In this document: positions 26,107-32,268 of the stretch, one piece after another | How the letters are laid out: every line of letters begins with the position of its first letter | Position numbering within the stretch: the first letter of the stretch is position 1 | Assembly (NCBI GenBank): GCA_947476535.1 | Contig: CANJRC010000033.1 | Coordinates: 1-32,268 of the forward strand | Source: Betaproteobacteria bacterium | GTDB lineage: Bacteria; Pseudomonadota; Gammaproteobacteria; Burkholderiales; SG8-39 | Direction of reading: 5' to 3' | DNA: 32,268 nt | The notes under the pieces: generated by a model | Databases searched by the model: none | Told to the model about the DNA's origin: nothing | What the model saw: only the letters and a program-made list of their open reading frames with translations | Translations under genes and position numbers: made by a program

Positions 26107-26134
26107 AGGTGGGGCGCAATGTGCGGATTTCAAG
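26107..26134 (-). promoter_or_regulatory. sigma-32 heat-shock promoter of clpB
   Basis: On the minus strand CTTGAA (26134-26129) is followed after 14 bases by CCCCACCT (26114-26107). The sigma-32 consensus is CTTGAA, a 13-15 base spacer and CCCCATNT, so both elements and spacing fit, with only one mismatch in the -10. It lies 120 bases upstream of the clpB start, as expected for a heat-shock gene. Confidence 0.85.
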
Positions 26135-26235
26135 CGGAAATCCGCGAGGCGGCAAGCCAGGTCAAGGCGACTCCCCTGGCAACACCCGTGCTCGAACAAG
26201 GTAACGAGCGACTCCTGAGGGTGCCTGAGGGGCGA

Positions 26236-27183
26236 TCAGCGCGGTCGTTCGCCCTTGATCTCTTGCCGCTCCCTGGATGCCTGTCCAGCTGGCGCCGCCA
26301 CATCGACCGGGGGCCATATGGCACCCAATGCATCCAGCATCGCGACGACGAGGGAATCCTTCGCACGCTGCGCGCGATAGACGAACCACAGCGCCGAATG
26401 CATGCGCGCGGGCTCCCAAACCACCCAGCGCCCGCTGGCTTGACCTGCCAGTGCCACTTCCTCACGTGCAAGCGACAAGCCGACCCCTGAGGTCACCAGA
26501 TCGGCGATGACCGCCTCCTGGTCCGCCTCCGCAGCCTTGTGCGCCTCCAGTCCATGCTCGGCAAACATGCGCATCATGAGCTGGCGATGGCTGCTCTTGA
26601 GCGGTGTAGTCACCCACGGCATAGCGGCGATATCGGCCCAACTCGCATTGGCCAGCAGGGCCTTGCGCTCGAGTGGCGCGATGACGCGGTAGGTCATTGG
26701 GCGCAGGCGCCGCCCCTCCAGGGGCAGTTGTGGCGGGTCACCGAAAAAGAATCCCGCATCCAATGTCCCCTCGCGCACCTGCTCAAGGGACTCTCCGGAG
26801 AATCGCTGATGCAACTCTACCTCGATCAGGGGGAACCGCTCGACCAGTTTCGCGAGGAACTCGCCGACCCGAAGGTAACCGGGTTCCAGCACCGTCCCCA
26901 CATGCAGCTTGCCCCGGACCTCCCCCTTCAACGCCAGCGCTTCCCGACGCAGATCGGCAGCCGTTTCCAACACCCGCTCGGCAAGCGGCAACAGATGGGT
27001 CCCGGCATGGGTGAGGCTCATCCCACCGGGGCCCCGATCAAAAAGTTCCGAGCCCAGGGTATCCTCAAGGGCCTTGATCTGGCCGCTGAGGGCCGGCTGG
27101 GAGATGTGCAGCTTCTCGGACGCCCGCGTCAAGTGACGTAGTTCCGCGATCGTTACAAATGCACGTAGTTGATAAAGTTCCAC
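26236..27183 (-). CDS. LysR-type transcriptional regulator
   Basis: 315 residues with a GTG start behind GGGGGG. Typical LysR layout: winged-HTH in residues 1-65 (ELYQLRAFVTIAELRHLTRA, then LHISQPALSGQIKALED), a linker helix, and a two-lobed effector-binding domain from about residue 90 (GKLHVGTVLEPGYLRVG). It lies upstream of clpB in the same direction but clpB has its own promoter, so they are not thought to be linked. The gene on the other side (27372) is divergent and is the likeliest target by position. Effector unknown. Confidence 0.95.
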   Translation of the reverse strand: MELYQLRAFVTIAELRHLTRASEKLHISQPALSGQIKALEDTLGSELFDRGPGGMSLTHAGTHLLPLAERVLETAADLRREALALKGEVRGKLHVGTVLEPGYLRVGEFLAKLVERFPLIEVELHQRFSGESLEQVREGTLDAGFFFGDPPQLPLEGRRLRPMTYRVIAPLERKALLANASWADIAAMPWVTTPLKSSHRQLMMRMFAEHGLEAHKAAEADQEAVIADLVTSGVGLSLAREEVALAGQASGRWVVWEPARMHSALWFVYRAQRAKDSLVVAMLDALGAIWPPVDVAAPAGQASRERQEIKGERPR

Positions 27184-27220
27184 CTACCCCCCATATTCCC
27201 TCATCCGATCACCGGTAATA

Positions 27221-27250
27221 TTGCGTCGCACCAAGCACTTGGCGTATAAT
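27221..27250 (+). promoter_or_regulatory. candidate sigma-70 promoter of small gene at 27372
   Basis: TTGCGT (27221-27226), an 18-base spacer and a perfect -10 TATAAT (27245-27250). The start codon is 122 bases downstream, which would give a leader of about 115 bases with no recognised riboswitch. It lies 38 bases from the divergent LysR start, so that regulator could act here. Confidence 0.6.
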
Positions 27251-27371
27251 TAATCAGACTTATGGAGTCGATCCAAAGAAACGATTGGCTTATCTAGAAT
27301 CTTGGTCGTAACCTGCGATCCTACCAAGTGTACTTGTGACGTTGTATTAATTGGATAGAGGAGATACTTAA

Positions 27372-27620
27372 ATGACAACTACAATCCTTGAACCTGTCGT
27401 AGAGACACATCAGCACTCCTTTCCGTGGCAGGCGATGCTGGCTTTTTTGACTGAGCCGGAGTCTAACGTTGGGACGGTTTTGTTGCAACGCAATAGCCTC
27501 AGCTCGGAAGCGACGGGCGATCTGTCTACCGACACCCTGCTGGGTGTCATCGGACGCAAAGCCGCAACACGCGCGCGCATCCACAAATTGGCGGATCAGG
27601 ACGAGCCTGATACGAAATAG
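27372..27620 (+). CDS. small orphan protein, unknown function
   Basis: 82 residues behind an excellent ribosome site (GAGGAG, then 8 bases, then ATG) and a good promoter at 27221. The sequence is soluble, with no signal peptide, no TM helix, no Cys and no recognised domain: an acidic N-terminal part with HQHSFPWQAML, a Ser/Thr-rich centre and a basic helix (GRKAATRARIHKLAD). Base composition is lower in GC than flanking genes, hinting at a horizontally acquired or narrowly distributed gene. A structured inverted repeat follows it. Expression signals make it credible; the function is unknown. Confidence 0.75.
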   Translation: MTTTILEPVVETHQHSFPWQAMLAFLTEPESNVGTVLLQRNSLSSEATGDLSTDTLLGVIGRKAATRARIHKLADQDEPDTK

Positions 27621-27629
27621 TTTCCTGAC

Positions 27630-27704
27630 CGCGAAGGGCGTGGAAAGGATCGGCGCAGGTTCCTCCTCCTCCTCCCCTGCTCTGTTCTGATCCATCCCTT
27701 CGCG
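27630..27704. repeat. long-range inverted repeat downstream of small gene
   Basis: CGCGAAGGG (27630-27638) pairs perfectly with CCCTTCGCG (27696-27704), and inside it GGATC (27647-27651) pairs with GATCC (27689-27693). The arms enclose a pyrimidine-rich segment (TCCTCCTCCTCCTCCCC). Begins 10 bases after the small gene's stop codon. Could be a transcript end structure, a small RNA or the stem of a mobile element remnant. Confidence 0.5.
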
Positions 27705-27781
27705 AATTGGGAATTAGCCGAGGACATTAGCACCATTCACACAAGGCGGCTTGCCCAGCATGGGCGAGCGAGGTGGACGCC

Positions 27782-28162
27782 CTACCGAATTGCGGTGACC
27801 GTCCAAATTCCCAGCGCTGTCATCAACAGTGATCCCGCAAGGTGCAACAGCGTGTGCGCCGCAGCCCAGGCATAGCGTCCACTACCGATCAGCTGCACGG
27901 ATTCGGCTGAAAAGCTGGAAAACGTCGTCAACCCACCTAAAAACCCGGTGATGATCAACAAACGCCATTCGGGCGCAATCCCTACAGCCTGGTCAAACAC
28001 CGCCAGCGCGACGCCAATGAGGTAGCTTCCCCCCAGGTTGGCCACCAGCGTACCGAGCGGGATCTCGGGGACCACCACGTTCAACAGGATCCCCAGCGCC
28101 CAGCGCAGCCATGCGCCGAGAGCAGCACCGACCCCCACAGCGGCCACGCCAACCCAGCTCAC
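27782..28162 (-). CDS. crcB: fluoride channel/exporter CrcB (Fluc)
   Basis: 126 residues from the GTG at 28162, which overlaps the moaE stop as GTGA and follows AAAGG by 7 bases; the TTG at 28192 is possible but lacks a ribosome site. Four TM helices with family motifs ALGAWLRW in TM1, [11 protein letters not shown] in TM2 and [15 protein letters not shown] in TM3 (the Phe and Ser/Thr lining of the fluoride path). It releases fluoride from the cytoplasm as a dual-topology dimer. It is the last gene of a moeA-moaD-moaE operon, unusual company for a fluoride exporter. No fluoride riboswitch precedes it. Confidence 0.93.
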   Translation of the reverse strand: MSWVGVAAVGVGAALGAWLRWALGILLNVVVPEIPLGTLVANLGGSYLIGVALAVFDQAVGIAPEWRLLIITGFLGGLTTFSSFSAESVQLIGSGRYAWAAAHTLLHLAGSLLMTALGIWTVTAIR

Positions 28163-28632
28163 CTTCCGGCCTTTGGGGTAGTCGATGACCAACGTGCGGC
28201 CGCCGCATCATCAGACACCCGGGCATCGACCCAGCGCGCGCCCTGCTGCGTCTGCTCCTTCTTCCAGAACGGCGCGCGCGTCTTGAGGAAGTCCATGATG
28301 AATTCGCAGGCCGCGAATGCCTCTCCGCGGTGCGAACCGGTCACTGCCACGAGCACGATCTGGTCGCGCGGTTTGAGTTCGCCCACCCGGTGGATGACCA
28401 ATGCATCGAAGATCTTCCATCGCTCCTTCGCCTGGTCGATGATGGCCTGGATGGATTTCTCTGTCATGCCCGGATAGTGCTCAAGGGTCATCGAGCCAAC
28501 GCTCGCCCCGTCGTTGCTATCGCGCACCACCCCAACGAAGCTGGCCACCGCACCCACGTCGGCACGCGAGGCGCGCAAGCGCGACATCTCCGCCCCGGCA
28601 TCGAAATCCTGCTCCTGCACGCGCACCGCCAC
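28159..28632 (-). CDS. moaE: molybdopterin synthase large subunit
   Basis: 157 residues from a GTG placed 1 base after the moaD stop. MoaE forms a heterotetramer with MoaD and inserts two sulfurs into cyclic pyranopterin monophosphate. Visible: [16 protein letters not shown] near residue 28, [35 protein letters not shown] with its His-Arg pocket, and FWKKE with the catalytic Lys pair region. Downstream neighbour is crcB through a GTGA overlap, so both are translated from one mRNA. Confidence 0.97.
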   Translation of the reverse strand: MAVRVQEQDFDAGAEMSRLRASRADVGAVASFVGVVRDSNDGASVGSMTLEHYPGMTEKSIQAIIDQAKERWKIFDALVIHRVGELKPRDQIVLVAVTGSHRGEAFAACEFIMDFLKTRAPFWKKEQTQQGARWVDARVSDDAAAARWSSTTPKAGR

Positions 28633-28633
28633 G

Positions 28634-28891
28634 CTAGCCCCCAGTCACGGGGGGGAAGAACGCCACTTCGTCGCCATCGCACAGGGGCGTGTCCGGCTCG
28701 GCCATGTCCTGGTTGACCGCGACGCGCAGCACGCGGTTCCCGGACAGCGCCTGCTGCCAGTTTTCTCCACGCGCTACCAGAAAATTCCGCAATGCCGCGA
28801 CCGTAGCGACACCCGCAGGTGCCTCCAGCACTTCGCCATCACACCCCAGCTGCTCCCGAATTCTGGCGAAGAATTTCAACCGGAGCTTCAC
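28634..28891 (-). CDS. moaD: molybdopterin synthase small (sulfur carrier) subunit
   Basis: 85 residues from the GTG at 28891, which overlaps the moeA stop as GTGA. A ubiquitin-like fold protein (VKLRLKFFARIREQLG start, DEVAFFPPVTGG end). The C-terminal Gly-Gly becomes a thiocarboxylate that donates sulfur to the pterin in complex with MoaE. Middle Gly-rich part (APAGVATVAALRNFL) matches the family. The frame upstream to 28981 lies inside moeA and is not used. Confidence 0.95.
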   Translation of the reverse strand: MKLRLKFFARIREQLGCDGEVLEAPAGVATVAALRNFLVARGENWQQALSGNRVLRVAVNQDMAEPDTPLCDGDEVAFFPPVTGG

Positions 28892-30105
28892 CGGAACAGC
28901 TCCGCATAAGGTAGGAATTTCACCATATCGCCACGACGAATCACGCATCCGGGCGGATTGTCGATCAGCCCATCCGACCACGCGGTGGACATCAGCACAG
29001 AGGAGTCCTGCGAGGGATACAGGTCGAGCCCTCCCTGGTCATTGCGCCGCGCACGCAGGAACTCGCGACGCGCATCGGCATCCGTCCAGTCGAAGTCGGC
29101 ACGCATCGGAATGCCGTGCGGCGCCGCATCCGTTATCCCCTGGGTGCGCATGACAAACGGGCGCACGAACCACAGGAAGGTGACGAAGCTCGCCACCGGA
29201 TTTCCAGGCAACCCGATGAACGCGGTGGATGTTCCAGACTTCCCGATCCTGCCGAAAGCCAGCGGCCGCCCAGGTTTCATGGCGATGCGCCACAAAAGCA
29301 GTTCACCTTCGGCTTCCACGGCAGGCTTGACGAAGTCCGCGTCGCCCACAGATACGCCACCGCTGGTGACGATCAGGTCGCACTCGTCGGCCGCCTTGCG
29401 CAGCACCGCACGCGTGGCATCCAAACTGTCCGGCACGATGCCGTAGTCGCGGATATCGCAGCCCGTGAGTTGCGCCAGGCCATTCAGCGTGAACCGGTTC
29501 GAGTTGTAGATTCCCCCCGGCGGCAGCGGATCGCCCGGCATCACCAGTTCATCACCGGTGAAGAACAAGCCAAGGCGAACGCGTCGGCGTACAGGCAGCG
29601 ATGCGATGCCCACTGAAGCGGCAAGCCCGGTGTCCTGCGGGCGCAGGCGAATTCCGGCCTTGAGGATGACGTCGCCGTTCCTGATATCGATACCGGTCTT
29701 TCGCACCCAGGCCCCGAGTCTGGGCACTTCATTGATCGTCACGGTGTCTCCCTCTACCGACGCATGTTCCTGCATCACGATTGCGTCCGCCCCCTGGGGA
29801 ATCGGCGCGCCGGTGAAAATTCGCGCGGCGGTGCCAGGAGCAAGGGTGGTGCCGACCGAACCGGCCATTATGCGTTGGGCGACTTTCAGTCCCGCCCCCT
29901 GACTATCCACGTCGGCCAATCGCACGGCGTATCCGTCCATGGCACTGTTGTCCATGGGGGGAACGTTCATGCCCGAACGCTGATCTGCAGCCAGCACGCG
30001 ATCGGTGGCCGACAAGGTGGATACCCGCTCCGTTTCTTCTACGGCGCGCGCGCCCGCCAGCAGGCGCTCGAGTGCCTCGTCAACCGACATCAAGCCTTTG
30101 TTCAT
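28888..30105 (-). CDS. moeA: molybdopterin molybdenumtransferase
   Basis: 405 residues from the ATG at 30105, which has GGAG 8 bases upstream; the longer frame to 30141 is unlikely. MoeA inserts molybdate into adenylylated molybdopterin. Seen: N-terminal MSVDEALERLLAG, PPMDNSAMDGYAVR, RIFTGAPIPQGADAIVMQE, the MoCF-like domain with SGGVSVGDADF, and PGNPVAS near residue 300, then a C-terminal beta domain. First gene of moeA-moaD-moaE-crcB; junctions are GTGA overlaps or a 1-base gap, so translation is coupled. A ModE-type palindrome sits 63-86 bases upstream. Confidence 0.96.
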   Translation of the reverse strand: MNKGLMSVDEALERLLAGARAVEETERVSTLSATDRVLAADQRSGMNVPPMDNSAMDGYAVRLADVDSQGAGLKVAQRIMAGSVGTTLAPGTAARIFTGAPIPQGADAIVMQEHASVEGDTVTINEVPRLGAWVRKTGIDIRNGDVILKAGIRLRPQDTGLAASVGIASLPVRRRVRLGLFFTGDELVMPGDPLPPGGIYNSNRFTLNGLAQLTGCDIRDYGIVPDSLDATRAVLRKAADECDLIVTSGGVSVGDADFVKPAVEAEGELLLWRIAMKPGRPLAFGRIGKSGTSTAFIGLPGNPVASFVTFLWFVRPFVMRTQGITDAAPHGIPMRADFDWTDADARREFLRARRNDQGGLDLYPSQDSSVLMSTAWSDGLIDNPPGCVIRRGDMVKFLPYAELFR

Positions 30106-30167
30106 GGGCTCCACTCCGTACCATTGCCAGACATTCTGCAACTCCGCGGCGCACGATGCCTCCGTCG

Positions 30168-30191
30168 CGTTGTATTCTACGGTACATAACG
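30168..30191. promoter_or_regulatory. candidate ModE (molybdate) operator in front of moeA
   Basis: On the minus strand CGTTATGTA (30191-30183), 6 bases, then AATACAACG (30176-30168). The enterobacterial ModE site pattern is CGNTATATA-N6-TATATAACG; left arm 8 of 9 and right arm 7 of 9 positions agree, with the N6 spacer exact. The minus-strand TAGAAT (30179-30174) could be the moeA -10, so a bound ModE would cover it. 63 bases upstream of the moeA start and adjacent to the modE-like gene. Confidence 0.6.
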
Positions 30192-30243
30192 TCTATCCAA
30201 GGGCGTTTTCCCATGGCAATCACCTTTGATCGCGAGCAGCATG

Positions 30244-30612
30244 TCAGCGTTTCTTGATGGGTTTCTTGAGCAGGCGGTCAAACGCGCCGACTCCGGTGTG
30301 GATGGCACCCGACGCACGCAGCTCCAGCGCCCGGAACTGCCCCAGCACAGCGCGCCCCATCGACGTCACGCGAGCGCCGCCGCCGCGCTTGCCGCCGGTT
30401 TCCGTGGACACCAGGGGCTCGACGAAATCACGATTCATGGCCTCGACCAGCTGCCAGGCCCGCCGGTAAGACATTTCCATGGCGCGCGCGGCCGCGGAAA
30501 TCGAGCCCGTGGCCTCGATGTGCTCGAGCAGCTGCGCCTTGCCCGGTCCCATCGCGGGCCGAGCGCTGGTCATGATGCGAAGCGTCAGTCCCGGGTAGCG
30601 TGTTTTCGCCAT
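30244..30612 (-). CDS. modE: ModE-type molybdate-responsive regulator lacking ligand domain
   Basis: 122 residues from the ATG at 30612 (MAKTRYPGLTLRIM). It has the ModE winged-HTH: QLLEHIEATGSISAAARAMEMSYRRAWQLVEAMN, then TGGKRGGGARVTSMGRAVL with the Gly-rich wing. The two MOP/TOBE molybdate-binding modules of E. coli ModE are absent and the protein ends in a basic tail (LLKKPIKKR). Such N-terminal-only ModE forms are known in proteobacteria; how they sense molybdate is unclear. Gene order modE then moeA on the same strand, 138 bases apart, and divergent from chrA. Confidence 0.85.
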   Translation of the reverse strand: MAKTRYPGLTLRIMTSARPAMGPGKAQLLEHIEATGSISAAARAMEMSYRRAWQLVEAMNRDFVEPLVSTETGGKRGGGARVTSMGRAVLGQFRALELRASGAIHTGVGAFDRLLKKPIKKR

Positions 30613-30695
30613 GGCAATGGGGTTGGTTACGTCGCAAGTGATGGTGCGGCCGCGCAGCCTCGTTGCGCCGCGCACAACCCGGACTATACCAAGCG

Positions 30696-32042
30696 ATGAA
30701 CCAGCCAGCGACCTCTCTCCCGCCCGCGTTCCCCGGGTTCTTCGAAGCCTTTCGCTTCTGGCTGAAGCTCGGGTTCATCAGCTTCGGCGGGCCGGCTGGC
30801 CAGATCGCAATCATGCACCAGGAACTGGTGGAGAAAAGGCGCTGGATCTCCGAGCGCCGATTCCTGCACGCGCTCAACTACTGCATGACCTTGCCCGGCC
30901 CCGAAGCGCAGCAACTTGCCACCTACATCGGCTGGCTGATGCACAGAACCTGGGGTGGAATCGTCGCTGGCGGCCTGTTCGTGCTGCCGTCGCTGTTCAT
31001 CCTGATCGCGCTATCCTGGATTTACATGGCCTGGGGCGAGGTGCCCGCCGTCGCAGGGGTCCTCTACGGGATAAAGCCCGCCGTCACGGCACTCGTGCTG
31101 CATGCAGCCTGGCGCATCGGGTCGCGCACGCTCAGGAACGCCTGGACCTGGGCCATCGCGGTCGCGGCATTCATTGCCATATTCGCCCTGCAACTGCCCT
31201 TTCCGGCAATCATCATTGCGGCCGGACTCGTGGGCTACGTTGGCGGCCGCATGGCTCCGGAGCATTTCTCTGGCGCAGGAAGCCATAGCGGTACAAAGGC
31301 AGGTTATGGCCCCGCGGCAATCGACGACCACACGCCCCCCCCGGCGCATGCCCGCTTCAGTTGGACGCGCCTGGCGTCCATTGTGGTGGTGTTCGTCCTG
31401 ATCTGGGTCGTGGCCCTGGCGGTACTCGTTGCAACGCTTGGGTGGGACGCGACGCTCACACAGCTCGGGTGGTTCTTCACCAAGGCCGCGCTGCTCACCT
31501 TCGGCGGCGCATATGCCGTCCTGCCGTATGTCTACCAGGCCAGCGTCGAGCACTATCACTGGCTGAGTCCGGCGCAGATGATCGACGGCCTTGCCCTCGG
31601 AGAGACCACCCCCGGACCGCTCATCATGGTAGTGGCATTCGTCGGCTTCGTCGCCAGCTGGTCCGCCAGGGTTTTCGGCCCCGACCACCTGTTGCTCGCC
31701 GGCAGCCTGGGCGCGTTGATAGCGACCTTCTTCACCTTCCTGCCTTCATTCCTCTTCATCCTCGCCGGGGGGCCGCTGATCGAATCGACGCACGGCAATC
31801 TTGCGTTCACCGCCCCGCTCACCGGGATCACCGCGGCCGTCGTCGGCGTCATTGTCAACCTCGCATTGTTTTTCGCCTGGCATGTGCTGTGGCCCAACGG
31901 ATTTTCCGGCGCACCGGACTGGATTTCACTCGCGATCGGCATCTCCGCCGCACTGGCACTGTTTCGCTTCAAGACCGGAGTCATTGCACTGATCCTGTCC
32001 TGCGGGGTGGCGGGCCTCGCCGCGCGATTGCTGCTCGAGTGA
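30696..32042 (+). CDS. chrA: chromate/oxyanion transporter ChrA (CHR family)
   Basis: 448 residues from the ATG at 30696, chosen by homology to the N-terminus; the ribosome site is weak. A long-chain CHR protein of two homologous halves, each with 5-6 TM helices: FISFGGPAGQIAIMHQELVE in the first, TFGGAYAVLPYVYQ in the second, joined by a hydrophilic loop (GAGSHSGTKAGYGP, then HTPPPAHARF). CHR proteins expel chromate from the cytoplasm, and some act on other oxyanions. Divergent from the ModE-like gene across 83 bases and followed 22 bases later by moaA, so it may be co-transcribed with a Moco gene. Confidence 0.93.
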   Translation: MNQPATSLPPAFPGFFEAFRFWLKLGFISFGGPAGQIAIMHQELVEKRRWISERRFLHALNYCMTLPGPEAQQLATYIGWLMHRTWGGIVAGGLFVLPSLFILIALSWIYMAWGEVPAVAGVLYGIKPAVTALVLHAAWRIGSRTLRNAWTWAIAVAAFIAIFALQLPFPAIIIAAGLVGYVGGRMAPEHFSGAGSHSGTKAGYGPAAIDDHTPPPAHARFSWTRLASIVVVFVLIWVVALAVLVATLGWDATLTQLGWFFTKAALLTFGGAYAVLPYVYQASVEHYHWLSPAQMIDGLALGETTPGPLIMVVAFVGFVASWSARVFGPDHLLLAGSLGALIATFFTFLPSFLFILAGGPLIESTHGNLAFTAPLTGITAAVVGVIVNLALFFAWHVLWPNGFSGAPDWISLAIGISAALALFRFKTGVIALILSCGVAGLAARLLLE

Positions 32043-32064
32043 TGCCTAAGCGGCCACAAAGACC

Positions 32065-32268
32065 ATGACAGAACGCATCATTCCCATCATCGACCATCGC
32101 CGCCCGCTTCCCCCACCGAGCGGGGCGAAAACGCTGCCAGGCGCCCCGATTGCCGACACGCGGGGCCGCGCGCTGCGCGACCTGCGCATCTCGGTCACCG
32201 ATCGGTGCAATTTTCGCTGCACCTACTGCATGCCGCGCGAGGTGTTTGGCCCGGATTACCCGTTTCTC
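32065..32268 (+). CDS. moaA: GTP 3',8-cyclase MoaA, N-terminal fragment
   Basis: 68 codons are visible before the window ends. The radical SAM motif is seen as [16 protein letters not shown], with the three cysteines of CxxxCxxC that bind the 4Fe-4S cluster. MoaA converts GTP to the 3',8-cyclo intermediate in the first step of Moco synthesis. The ATG at 32065 lies 22 bases after chrA. The first 45 residues are a variable Pro-rich extension. Truncated only by the window edge. Confidence 0.93.
   Translation, partial: MTERIIPIIDHRRPLPPPSGAKTLPGAPIADTRGRALRDLRISVTDRCNFRCTYCMPREVFGPDYPFL

Noticed and set aside
27321-27695. 124-codon minus-strand frame opposite the small gene at 27372
   Set aside because: No ribosome site; the plus-strand frame has a promoter and a strong ribosome site. 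The Glu run is the antisense of the CCT repeat.
27705-28200. Fluoride riboswitch for crcB
   Set aside because: The gene begins inside the moaE stop; no leader exists where a riboswitch could act on crcB alone.
1-32268. tRNA, rRNA, transposase or integrase genes
   Set aside because: None recognised on either strand, including the usual tRNA spot near lysC in some betaproteobacteria.

Overview
The window looks like a chromosomal segment of a GC-rich betaproteobacterium (Burkholderiales/Rhodocyclales-like). The evidence is a single-chain aspartokinase, RlmJ, a molybdenum cofactor operon linked to a short ModE, ClpB behind a heat-shock promoter, and a CHASE2-cyclase/CHAT/FecR gene set of a kind I associate with that class. 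The genus cannot be fixed from the sequence. No rRNA, tRNA, insertion sequence, phage or CRISPR array was seen.

Layout. 1-3084 (minus): a two-gene unit of a TPR-secretin outer-membrane protein with a Met-Pro-Gly-Gly repeat linker, followed by an exported pentapeptide-repeat protein with a Gly-Ala-Gly tail that runs off the window. Its upstream region (3085-3520) holds a tandem 9-mer and a periodic array of TGACCA/TGGTCA elements. 3521-12573: a loose catabolic set (cytochrome P450, MmgE/PrpD, two EthD-type proteins, a maleate-isomerase-like Asp/Glu racemase family enzyme, a luciferase-like oxidoreductase) interleaved with lysC, a small XRE regulator and rlmJ. 12683-18915 (minus): a signalling locus encoding exported TPR and CHAT (caspase-like) parts, a CHASE2 adenylate cyclase and an exported FecR-domain protein. 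19541-23334: a universal stress protein, a CDF metal exporter, a short HTH regulator, 3-methyladenine glycosylase I and an unusual exported YqgE/AlgH protein. 23378-27183: clpB and a LysR regulator. 27372-27620: a small orphan gene. 27782-32268: moeA-moaD-moaE-crcB behind a ModE-like gene, and on the other strand chrA followed by the start of moaA.

Most notable points. (1) The TPR and CHAT reading frames lie in the same frame and are separated only by one TAG codon (17257-17259). They look like one 1106-codon TPR-CHAT gene cut by an amber codon, with the His/Cys dyad intact downstream. (2) That gene, the CHASE2 cyclase and the FecR protein all place domains outside the cytoplasm, which suggests an envelope-sensing protease/cAMP pathway. 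(3) The TPR-secretin plus pentapeptide-repeat pair, with its operator-like array, is a candidate undescribed secretion or surface system. (4) A good ModE-type palindrome lies in front of moeA, and the fluoride channel gene crcB is translationally coupled to the end of that operon.

The calls rest on reading translated sequence and motifs by eye. No database search was run.
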